DNA of 64,000 nucleotides. Origin: Aplectana chamaeleonis. Lineage: Eukaryota > Nematoda > Chromadorea > Rhabditida > Cosmocercidae. The translations under genes were made by a program, and so were the position numbers. This document shows positions 54,863 through 64,000 of this stretch, one piece after another (the first letter of the stretch is position 1; every line of letters starts with the position of its first letter). The notes under the pieces were generated by a model. The model saw only the letters and a program-made list of their open reading frames with translations. It had not been told where the DNA came from and did not search any database. The stretch covers positions 1,612,001 through 1,676,000 of the forward strand of contig JAPDOI010000065.1 in assembly GCA_029168955.1 (NCBI GenBank), in the 5' to 3' direction.

Positions 54863-56336
54863 GATTATTCTCTCACATCTTCCTCTAGTAGCGTATCAAA
54901 TGAGCATCTTCCTCACAAATAGCGTTTCCGCTACGAATTCGTGGCTCTACCATGATTTGTGGGGGAATCAATAACATAGGCGTAACATCTGCAGTGTGTT
55001 GTGCAGTCACAACACCAAACACTGCTTTTGACGCCTGTGTTGGCAATCGGGGCCGTCCGGAATTTCGCGTTTTCATACCCTTGCCTTTTCGCGAGGCTTA
55101 AAAAATGCTCATAACTTTTTTGAACCTGCGGCTCGGGCGGGCTACTCGGCATTTTTCCTATTGAGCTAGAAGTGATACTAATCATACTAGCCGTTTTGGC
55201 AGATCCGACCTACGCTTTAAATACTTCCCTTTTTTTTATCCTAATCGCAAGCACACAGATGAAAAGAGGACGAGTACCGCTTCTCGAATTTTGAACTCAA
55301 ACTGAGCTAACGCATAAAAAGTCCACCGCCCATGAAAGAAAAGTGGGATAGTGTCTGAACGGAAACCTCGAAAACCACCACTCACCCGAAACGGCCTCAA
55401 ACTCGTTGTCGACTGGGCAGATCCGGAGCCTGAAAAATATGTTGATACTACAATAGACAATACGAAAGAAACTGTGTAGGATATTCAAAACAACGGAAAA
55501 ATAAAGTTGGTGCTATCTTAGACGGGGAAACCCCAATTTCATTCACAGAATTACGAAAAAATCGATACCAAATACTTGCTAACGCTATTAACTAGTGATG
55601 TTCTGGAAACTATATACAAATACGTTATTACGTTATGCCTTCATTAATTTCATTTCCCAAAAAAAATTAAGCGCCCTCCCTCGCCCAGGATAGCGCTGAA
55701 AAAAAACTAGACCTAGATTACAAGAAAAAATGTCAGAAATAGTATTATGAAAAAAAGAATGTGATTAACGAGAGAAGGGAGACGCAGAAATATGGGGCAT
55801 ATGAAAACTCGTCCTCGCCGGTTCCATTTCTTTGACCTCCGTTCTTGAGAGGTCTGGAATTATGCAATGGCCACACTTATTTATAGGCTACATGTGCTTT
55901 CAGGCTAGGAGAAAGAAGGATTCGGAAACCGTCGTCTTGTTCAAGGCGAAGAAATAGCAAACGTGGGCCGAGTTTTCCGCCACAAATATTGACGTTCCGC
56001 GGAGGACAGTGAATTCTCATTAGGGCGCGCTTCCCTCGCGCCGTCACCACCTTCGGTCATGCACGACCCATGACTTGGCTCCCTCCCTTTGCGCCTCTGC
56101 GATAAGCGCGCTATTTTCACTTTTCACTCGCAGCTGGTGGCTCCCTCTCCGACCTCAGGTCCATGGCTGCGTGCCGAGGTGGGTGACATTCGGCTGCGAG
56201 CGAAGTCACCACCTCAGCACGCACACGTGCATTAAGATAGGGTGGCCATCACCTATTTCGCTTGCGATGTGAGCCACCTCCTCGTGCCGGGGAGGCAGCT
56301 ATGAGCTCCCACCTTTCGGTGGGATTGCTACGGGCC
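54863..56336. other. Right arm of the Harbinger element, no gene
   Basis: 55070-55145 is an inverse copy of the dispersed repeat at 29605. 56035-56336 is GC-rich with GCCGTCACCACC, a word also just inside the left end (51495). Several minus-strand frames under 85 codons are unrecognised. Confidence 0.45.
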
Positions 56337-56339
56337 CAG

Positions 56340-58511
56340 GAGAACGAACTGCTGCTATTGTTCCTTTGTTCGTGATTAGTCGAACATACTTTTCCAGGAC
56401 TCCATCGCCTCGCAGAGCGTCGAGCAATCGATCACGTTGAGGAGAGTCGAACGCGGCTTCAAAGTCCAAAAAAGCAAGCTGTAACGGCTTCGAATACTGC
56501 TGCCACGATTCAATTACTCTTCTCACAACGAACACTTGGTTGATGGTCGATCTTCCAGGTCGGAAACCGGCTTGCTCATCTCTGGTCGTTCTTTCACGAT
56601 GTTTGATGAGTCGCTCGAGAATGATGCGTTCCTAAACCTTGTACACGACCAGCAGTAGAGAGATCCCCCTATAATTCTTGGGCTGCGTGACGGATAACTT
56701 CTTGTGAAGAGGTACGATGATCGCATGCCTCCACGAATTGGGTATCCTTTCGCTCATCCATATGGTACGGATAGTGTTGGTCATTTCACGAATTCCAAAC
56801 GGAGGGAGAGCTTTTAGCATTCCAGCAATGATGTTGTCATCTCCACCTGCCTTCCCATTCTTCATTTTCCGTACACAATTCAAAACTTCAGCCTCAGTCG
56901 GCGGTTCCTCACTGACATCGTAATGTGCTGTCTGAACATGCGAGAGCTCTAGTACTGACGGCGCTGGACGATTCAGTAGTGAACGGAAGTAATCCTTCTT
57001 CTATAATGGCAGCGTCGCATCACCAACTGCAACTCCATTGGTAGTGTCGGGGACAGCAGAACATCTCTTCATCTTCCAGCTATACTGTCATAACAACTTG
57101 TAGGCTTTCCTCTGGTTCTTCTCCTTCCAAGCCTTCTCAAACTCCTTAGCTCTACACGTCCATTCTCGTTCGCGGTCACTTTGAAGCTACTTCCTCCTCA
57201 GATGCTTCTCCTTTACGAAGTTTCCAGCAGTTCGGAGAGCACATACTCTGTTGTAGGTAGATGTTGTTTCCTCTGAGACGTAGGCGAACTTCTCCTTGGG
57301 CTGTACAACTGGGTGCGCCTCTTTCGAAGCGTCCTGGATGCACTTGACGAAAGAGTCCGCGTCACAAAGTTTCTTCTTAGTCCGTACTCCAATATAAATA
57401 GAAATACGTTGTCGGAACTTTCTTCTGCATTCTTTATCCCTAAGACTTGTCGTATCAATCCTCTGGAGAGGTTTAGCCCCTCGCTTTCTCTTATGAATCC
57501 TCGCAGTGAAGTTCAACAGAATTAGACGGTGATCCGAATCGAATGCGACATCCCACACAGCTCTAGATCTTCGAACGTACCGGAATTTTCCTCGTCAGAA
57601 CATAGTCGAGCTGTGGTTTCAAAGTTGTCATATTGCGCTTTCGCTGCTTTTCCAGAGGTAGCTGGGTTGGTCCCTGCCACGTAAGCTGATGGCGGCGATG
57701 TTACCTCTTGGATGTCGATGCAAAAATCGGACCACTCTTTTCACACAAGTCGACAAGGCGGTAGCCATTGTCCGATATATGCTCCACTGGGTAGAATCAT
57801 TTACCAAGTACTTCGGATTCCTGATCAAGTCCCATCTTCGCGTTTGCGTCGATTCCCACGACAACAGCATGTTGACAATGTATCCTGGCTAGCAATGTAT
57901 TGAGTTCCTCGTAGAAGGCATCCTTGGAATTGTCTTCGGCGGTTTCGGTGGGCGCATGAGCACTCACTAACCACAGATTGAATCCTCTGTGTTCCCACAG
58001 TTGCACAAATGCATTCCTACACGACGTTGAGCCGAATCCTTCGATCATACCATTGTAGTCCTTCCTTACAGCTATCGCACAGCATCCCACTCTCCTATCA
58101 TCAGCGTCACCGCAGTGGATGGCGTACTCTCCGACGTCGATGACGGGTCTATCCTTGAGGCGAGTTTCCTGCAAAGCAGCAAACGGTGCATGAAAGTAGC
58201 TCAGAAGATTGGACAGCGCAGATTGTTGGATATCACTCCACAATGAACGGCAATTCAGGGTGTCGAAATTGTGGTTTGTGGCCAAAGACTCCATGAACTC
58301 CCTAGGTACAGATCCTATGGTGTTATGGACCAGAAGCCTTAGTGTGCCGGACGGCGGCACCTTCATGCAATGTGCGGGATAATTTCGCGATATAGTTGTG
58401 CACGCTATACCGCTCGAACGTTCCCTGAGTACACTCAAACGTCTGCTGGATCTAGTAGAAGCAGGGGCACCAACCAGCAGGTACCAACAGACTTGTATAC
58501 ACACCCCCATG
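56340..58511 (-). pseudogene. RTE-like copy 2, segment 1 (endonuclease and N-terminal RT)
   Basis: The endonuclease frame (58645-57797) shows TLNCRSL, AALQETRLKDRP, VSAHAPTETAEDN and IDANAKMG, so the catalytic N and E that copy 1 has lost are kept. SDHRLILLNF follows near 57540. Reverse transcriptase blocks NYRGISLL, FVVRRVIESW and LDFEAAFDS lie at 56690-56460. Frame breaks occur near 57790, 57185 and 56640. Homology with copy 1 stops upstream at ACACCCCCATG (58501-58511); the open frame continues another 134 bp beyond it. Confidence 0.88.
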
Positions 58512-59266
58512 GTTCGCTTTCTAACGTCATTAAATCTTTTCCCTGGTTTTGGTGATAAGCCGCGTGATGATATTTCTTCCCTCCAAGAGAAGCGTTGTGA
58601 ATGTTTTTTTTTGCATGTTTCTGACACAAGTTTAGTTAAAGCCATTGATGGTAGGACTTCGGCGTATTTCAGCTACCGTCATCCGGCAATCGCTTTATGA
58701 CCCAAAGCCCGATTCCCCTTCGCCCTGGAGACCTTCCGCGTTCGACTCCCGGCTGGCGTTAGAGAACTCAGGGAACGCGAAGTCCGGCGTAATTGTAGGC
58801 GGGAGGCACGCGATGATGACGTAAGCAGCTCTACCAGGAGACGCGAACTAGCGTAGCGGGAGACTCGCATGTAGTGGCCAAAATATCAATATTCATTGAA
58901 CTACGTGCAGAGTTCGTTATCATATCGTACGTAAAACTCTCGGGTGATATAACCCTTACTCCGAAAATTCCCACTAAGACAAAGTCATAATGGATGTCCC
59001 CTTGCGGTCTAATCAGTAGACAAGGGACCTTTCGTTACTGCCACCCGGCCAAATCCGCGATGTCAAGAAAACTTGGTTGCTCGACCCTGCAGTTGAGTCG
59101 CTATGAGATCGTATTCTCTGTATGGCACTGGTTCGCTCTGGCGTTCAACGTGTGTGCAAAACCTACGTTGTCCTCCGGCAGGAGCCCAGCATTGCGAGTC
59201 TCGTCGTTTTTCTTGCGGGGAGCCTCCCGCTGGCTGTACGGAGGGCCTCCTGATGACAAATATCTG
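58512..59266. other. Spacer with tRNA-like words
   Basis: 58690-58775 contains GCGTTCGACTCCCGGC, a B-box-like word, without a convincing cloverleaf. The first 134 bp continue the open frame of the RTE endonuclease and may belong to that element's 5' end. No other gene is seen. Confidence 0.4.
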
Positions 59267-62200
59267 ACAATAATCTCCATGAACGGCTTTCTTGAAACCT
59301 TGGCATTTTCAGTACATGTTTTGATTACTTCTGTGCCAGCAAGGTTTTGTATGATGGTGCAGGTTTTTTGGCCGACGTTTGGAGGAAATCCTCGTTTTCA
59401 AGGCCTGAAATTGTGCTAAACTTTGATTCAAAGCATACTCGATCAAGCGCCTCTCCTCTTTTCGGCTAGTTTCGACACCACCCACAGACTCCCAGTGAAG
59501 CGAACCCCGATGACGAACCAACCTGGCCACACCGTACCACCAGCGACGAGCTCCACACTCGCAGTCGTGACAAAATGGAGCAAGTAGAGGTGACACACAC
59601 ACGCGAGCACACGCGCGAAAACACGCACATGCGCGAGGCATTCAAGTAGCTCGCGAGAGCGGTGTGTGATTTCCTCAAAGCTCACATAATGATACGAAGG
59701 GCAAGAACTCACTGGTTATGGCAATACACTCATTTCTGTTGTTTAGCCTAGGGTTTCTCCAGCGTATCCAAAACGCTTCCAGAGCCTTTCAAGTGCCAAT
59801 ATCGTGTTCATGTGAGAGGATCTTACATTTCATTGAAGTCCTGGCCACTGTGGTCCACAACCTTGTGCTTCCCCAAAGGTGTGAGAAGGCTGCTTCGCCT
59901 CTTGCCCGCGAGGTGTTCGTTGATACGCACGCTGAGCATTCGTCAGTTTCGCCGATGTAAGTGGCGTCACATGTCAAACAGCTGATTTCGTAAATCACTC
60001 CCTTCTGTGCGCAGTCTCCTTGTTTGCCATCAGGACAAACTAAACAGTTCTCCGTAACACATGAGCGATCGTAGAGTCTGTTTCGGATAATCTGACGTGT
60101 GATATTCTCTCTTGGAGTATTCACGAGGACGACGTCGTCAGCTAGATCTGCTCTCAGGATGCACTGGCGCAACGCAGCGCTCACTCGGTCGGAGATGAAG
60201 GGAAGCAGCAACGGAATTTTGTTCCGGGAAGAGTTTCGGAGGGGCCTGCCATATCTTCGGGCATGCCGCGACGTGATGTATCCGTTTTGCTTAGCGATAG
60301 CGCTGGCTAATTGTCGCGACTCCTCCTTTCTGCGTTCCCTGTGCAAACTCCATCAGCTGTTCTGAACATATTACGAATGACAGCGTTCTTCACGGCTTAG
60401 TGCGCTGAGCTTGCATGGATCAATACATTTTTAGAACTCTTCTTCCGGTACCATTTTACGCGGTATTCTCCATTTCCAACCTTTACCATCGTGTTCAGAA
60501 ACGGAAGCCACCCTTCTTGCAGTGTTTCTCTGGTGAATCTGATGAACTCCTGACTGTCGGTTGAGGACACTGAATAAGCTCGTCCATTTCAAGCTGATTT
60601 GCCGTTATCACGAATAACAATCGTCGATATACCGACAATACATGATCGGTAACCTTTCTATCACTGGCCGCCTGATTCTGCTCGCATGAAAACACCGCGA
60701 GTACCGGAGCTAGTCTCTGACCCATTGCTAAGCCGCGTGTTTGGGAGTAGTAGGTTTCCCGCCACTTAAAGATATTACAGCTCAAACAGTTTCGGATAAG
60801 AGTCATGATGTGAGACTTGCTCAAGCCAAACGTGACAATACGACTTCTATGCTCATCAGCATTTCTGATACCGCTTGGAGCGCTTCATTGTTGTTCACGT
60901 TGTGTAGAGTGCGGTAACATCGAACGACTCTATGACAACATTCTGCTGAGCCGACATGAACGTAGGCGGTTCCAGAAATTCTGTCGTGTTGTTTAAGTGT
61001 GACGGCACGTGACTTAGAAGTTGTACAACAATTTTATTTAACAGCCACGAGATTCTGTCTGTTGGTCCTCCACACAACTTATTATGGGTCTGATCTTGCA
61101 GGTACCAGCAGATTCGGAGCACATATCATCTTGAGAGAGTTTATGTGTTTTGATCAGGCTATAAAATACAGGACATGTGGGGAATCGATTTTCAGTCTTT
61201 TTCAGCAAACGATCATCTATACCAGCTGACCTTCCCACTGACGTCCATGAAGCGTTTAGCCTGCGGCACTGAATTTTGAATGCTCTCTCTGACGAACGGC
61301 TGTAGATGGTACTGTCGCTCAAGTGGAGTTCGGTGATTGCACAGTCTAGAGAACACGGGGTGACAACAAACTCCCCTCCTTTGTCACTCACAGAGAGGCG
61401 AATTTCCCGGTTTGCTATGCGGTGACGGATTTCTTTCAGTCCTTCCCACTGTGCATTCGTTAAGTTGCGGTTGTGTTCTCTTTTATATCTATGAAGAACG
61501 TTGAGAACTCCTGATGATAATATTCTAAACCTCACGTCCATTTCAGGGACTACATCAGGCTCTCTATAAAAAGACCGCGGAAATGGTATTGGTGATAATG
61601 TCGGCCTCACAGGTTCTCCATTATCGCGCTGTTGTTCTACGGTATTGTTTCGCAGTCTTAGTCGGTCTCGTAGACGGTGTAAACCTCCAACGACTTTGCG
61701 GTAAACCAGGGGTCCGACTCTTTGCGATATTGAAAAGGATGGTCCAAGGTTGAGAAAATCTAAGGCATTTTGTGATATGAATGCATTGCCAATTACAGTG
61801 ACTCTAGTTTCGTTATCTGAGTCAGTCATTTCTACCGTGTTTATGAGCGGTGGCTGGTCGTGACCTGGTGGGTTCGTTCTGTCCCCACGGGCGCCACCCC
61901 ACTGCTCGCCCCTAACAAGATGTCGAACTTCGCGCGAAGTACGGCTTTGACCCTAGACCGAATATGGTCACAAATCAGTTTCGATTCATTCGCAATCCAA
62001 CTCCAACGATTGTTGGCAACATACGTCGGCAAGATTCTCTTTTTGCATTTACATTTCAATAGAGAAGAGTACAACAGGTGTTGTTTAAATAATCACAACA
62101 CCCAAGAGATCACGATAACCAGGTACGATACTAGGGTGGTTTTCAGCGAGATTGCATATTGCTCCCAGCTTCTTATTGGTGAGGAACCTTGGTAGCATCT

Positions 62201-62310
62201 TCGTTGCTCTGCATCTTTGTAGAAATTGGAGTGATTGGCGAACGACCACAATCTTCTGACGAAGCGCTAGCGCCTCACGAACTAAGCCGAACAAGTTTGG
62301 CGGTACTTCT
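59267..62310 (-). mobile_element. Penelope-like element, copy A
   Basis: A minus-strand element of about 3.0 kb carries a Penelope-type reverse transcriptase and a C-terminal GIY-YIG endonuclease. Its 3' end is at CAATAATCTCCATGAACGG (59269), the same word that ends copy B at 62313. Copy B's end therefore directly abuts copy A's start, a head-to-tail tandem as is common for Penelope-like elements. Near the 3' end on the minus strand, AAACGAGGATTTCC then AAACGTCGG is a decayed hammerhead-like word. Confidence 0.88.
59700..62300 (-). pseudogene. Penelope-like RT-GIY-YIG polyprotein, decayed
   Basis: The protein primes on nicked DNA and copies its own RNA. From the N-terminal side on the minus strand come NAFISQNALDFLNLGPSF (about 61790), EMDVRFRILSSGVLN, RLSVSDKGGEFVV and YSLIKTHK, then KIRPIIS (61097-61077). 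Next are SFDVTALYT (motif A, 60927-60901), GLAMGQRLAP (motif B, about 60734) and YIDD (motif C, 60631-60620). The endonuclease follows with CLVC, GVIYEISC, ATYIGET (about 59965-59945), HDIGT and a tail before 59700. Frameshifts lie near 61075, 60610 and 59945. The motif order is standard for the family. Confidence 0.88.
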
Positions 62311-63842
62311 GTCAATAATCTCCATGAACGGCTTTCTTGAAACCTTGGCATTTTCAGTATATGTTTTGATTACTTCTGTGCCAGCAAGGTTTTGTATGAT
62401 GGCACTGAGGTTTATTTGGCCGACGTTTCAGAGCAATCCTCGTTTTCAAGGCCTGAAATTGTGCGAAACGTTGACTCGAAGCATACTCGATCAAGCGCCT
62501 CTCCCTCTTTTCGGCTAGTTTCGACACCACCCACAGACTCCCAGTGAAGCGAACCCCCGATGACGAACCAACCTCACACCGTACCACCAGCGACGAGCTC
62601 CACACTCGCAGTCGTGACAAAATGGAGCAAGTGAGGCACACACACACGCGAGCACACGCACGCGCGAAAACACGCATGCGCGAGGCATTCAAGTAGCTCG
62701 CGAGAGCGGTGTGTGATTTCCTCAAAGCTCACATAATGATACGAAGGCAGAACTCACTGGTTATGGCAATACACTCATTTCTGTTGTTTAGCCTAGGGTT
62801 TCTCCAGCGTATCCAAAACGCTTCCAGAGCCTTTCGAGTGCCAATATCGTGTTCATGTGAGAGGATCTTACATTTCACATTGAAGTCCTGGCCACTGTGG
62901 TCCACAACCTTGTGCTTCCCCAAAGGTGTGAGAAGGCTGCTTCGCCTCTTGCCCGCGAGGTGTTCGTTGATACGCACGCTGAGCATTCGTCCAGTTTCGC
63001 CGATGTAAGTGGCGTCACATAATCAAACAGCTGATTTCGTAAATCACTCCTTCTGTGCGCAGTCTCCTTGTTTGCCATCAGGACAAACTAAACAGTTCTC
63101 CGTAACACATGAGCGATCGTAGAGTCTGTTTCCGGATAATCTGACGTTTGATATTCTCTCTTGGAGTATTCACGAGGACGACGTCGTCAGCTAGATCTGC
63201 TCCAGGATGCACTGGCGCAACGCAGCGCTCACTCGGTCGGAGATGAAGGAAGCAGCAACGGAATTTTGTTCCGGGAAGAGTTTCGGAGGGCCTGCCATAT
63301 CTTCGGTCATGCCGCGACGTCATGTATCCGTTTTGCTTAGCGATAGCGCTGGCTATTGTCGCGACTCCTCCTTTCTGCGTTCCCTGGTGCAAACTCCATC
63401 AGCTGTTCTGAACATATTACGAATGACAGCGTTCTTCACGGCGAGGGTGCGCTGAGCTGTGCATGGATCAATACATTTTAGAACTCTTCTTCCGGTACCA
63501 TTTTACGCGGTATTCTCCATTTCCAACCTTTACCATCGTGTTCAGAAACGGAAGCCACCCTTCTTGCGGTGTTTCTCTGGTAGATCTGATGAACTCTGAC
63601 TGTCAGTTGAGGACACTGAATAGCTCGTCCATTTCAAGCTGATTTGCCGTTATCACACAACAATCGTCGATATACCGACAATACATGATCGGTAACCTTT
63701 CTATCACTGGCCGCCGCTCGATTCTGCTCTATGAAACACACCGCGAGTACCGGAGCTAGTCTCTGACCCATTGCTAAGCCGCGTGTTTGGGAGTAGTAGT
63801 TTCCCCGCCACTTAAAGATATTACAGCTCAAACAGTTTCGGA
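62311..63842 (-). mobile_element. Penelope-like element, copy B (5'-truncated)
   Basis: It is about 95 percent identical to 59267-60790 by eye. It keeps motif B, an intact YIDD box in the frame YCRYIDDCCVITANQ (63662-63673), and an endonuclease reading YIGET then GRMLSVRINEHLAGKR and ALEAFWIRWRNP without the frame break of copy A. It stops after CAGTTTCGGA (63842), upstream of motif B. The hammerhead-like word on the minus strand near 62450-62420 reads ACGAGGATTGCTCTGAAACG. Confidence 0.88.
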
Positions 63843-64000
63843 CAGTTATAGATGATCGTTTGCTGAAAAGACTGAAATTTTTATAGAGAGCCTGATGTAG
63901 TCCCTGAAATGGACGTGAGGTTTAGAATATTATCATCAGGAGTTCTCAACGTTCTTCACAGATATAAAAGAGAACACAACCGCAACTTAACGAATGCACA
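63843..64000 (+). pseudogene. Inverted, shuffled Penelope fragment at window edge
   Basis: The strand flips. 63846-63870 encodes IDDRLLKRL (elsewhere IDDRLLKK, near 61205). 63872-64000 encodes EPDVVPEMDVRFRILSS then HRYKREHNRNLTNA (elsewhere 61560-61450). These two pieces are in the reverse of their order in copy A. The fragment continues past the window. Confidence 0.85.

Larger units (their letters stand above)
51474..56336 (+). mobile_element. PIF/Harbinger DNA transposon, 4.9 kb
   Basis: The ends are GGCCCGTAG (51474-51482) and its exact inverse CTACGGGCC (56328-56336). CAG is duplicated at 51471-51473 and 56337-56339, the 3-bp duplication expected of this superfamily. RTE copy 1 shows the empty site at about 23248 (GACAGGTGTACGAAC). 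Inside are a spliced transposase gene (52202-53577), a tRNA-like stretch near 51620 and a 101-bp minisatellite. I did not find the second, Myb-like gene many Harbingers carry. Confidence 0.88.

Noticed and set aside
1..64000. CRISPR arrays, bacterial operons, prophage or plasmid features.
   Set aside because: No direct repeat with unique equal spacers is present. All arrays are contiguous minisatellites, and the gene content is eukaryotic mobile DNA.

Overview
The window looks like a repeat-dense, gene-poor stretch of an animal nuclear genome, most likely a nematode and plausibly a strongylid such as a hookworm. This is an inference from the mix of elements: mariner with D34D spacing, RTE-type and Jockey/CR1-type non-LTR retrotransposons, a GIY-YIG Penelope-like element, PIF/Harbinger and many short TTAA-flanked MITEs. 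The coding regions are interrupted by an intron or by decay, there are no operons or ribosome binding sites, and AT-rich spacers alternate with GC-rich repeats. I found no host gene I would defend. Every recognisable protein-coding stretch belongs to a mobile element, and nearly all carry frameshifts.

Layout. 0.4-3.8 kb: short inverted-repeat elements of several families. 4.4-8.6 kb: 3.5 head-to-tail units of about 950 bp running into a 250-bp inverted repeat that brackets a decayed Penelope-like GIY-YIG endonuclease; both arms carry hammerhead-ribozyme-like motifs. 9-18 kb: mostly unannotatable spacer with small hairpin elements. 18.2-19.9 kb: a mariner copy (18314-19564) sitting inside a TTAA-flanked MITE. 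20.2 kb: a foldback element. 22.2-25.4 kb: a decayed RTE-like retrotransposon on the minus strand. 25.5-34.3 kb: minisatellites, hairpins and dispersed repeats. 35.1-37.6 kb: about 60 copies of a 42-bp minisatellite, then a GGCGGA hexamer array at 37.9-38.2 kb. 39.5-48.2 kb: more MITEs, minisatellites, a second Penelope endonuclease relic and a SINE-like pair.

48.4-58.5 kb is one second copy of the RTE-like element, cut in three by two later insertions: a Jockey/CR1-like retrotransposon (49099-51107), itself cut by a 539-bp MITE (49800-50338), and a 4.9-kb PIF/Harbinger element (51474-56336) with its spliced transposase and an internal 101-bp minisatellite. Target-site duplications and the uninterrupted RTE copy at 22-25 kb fix these boundaries, so the order of insertion can be read. 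59.3-64.0 kb holds two head-to-tail Penelope-like copies on the minus strand, ending in an inverted and shuffled fragment of the same element at the window edge.

The genes do not form a pathway. The story is successive insertion, tandem amplification and decay. The best candidates for something undescribed are the Penelope-derived array with hammerhead-like motifs and inverted arms (4.4-8.6 kb), its parallel at 43.9-44.1 kb, and a group of TTAA MITE families that share AGGCA termini.
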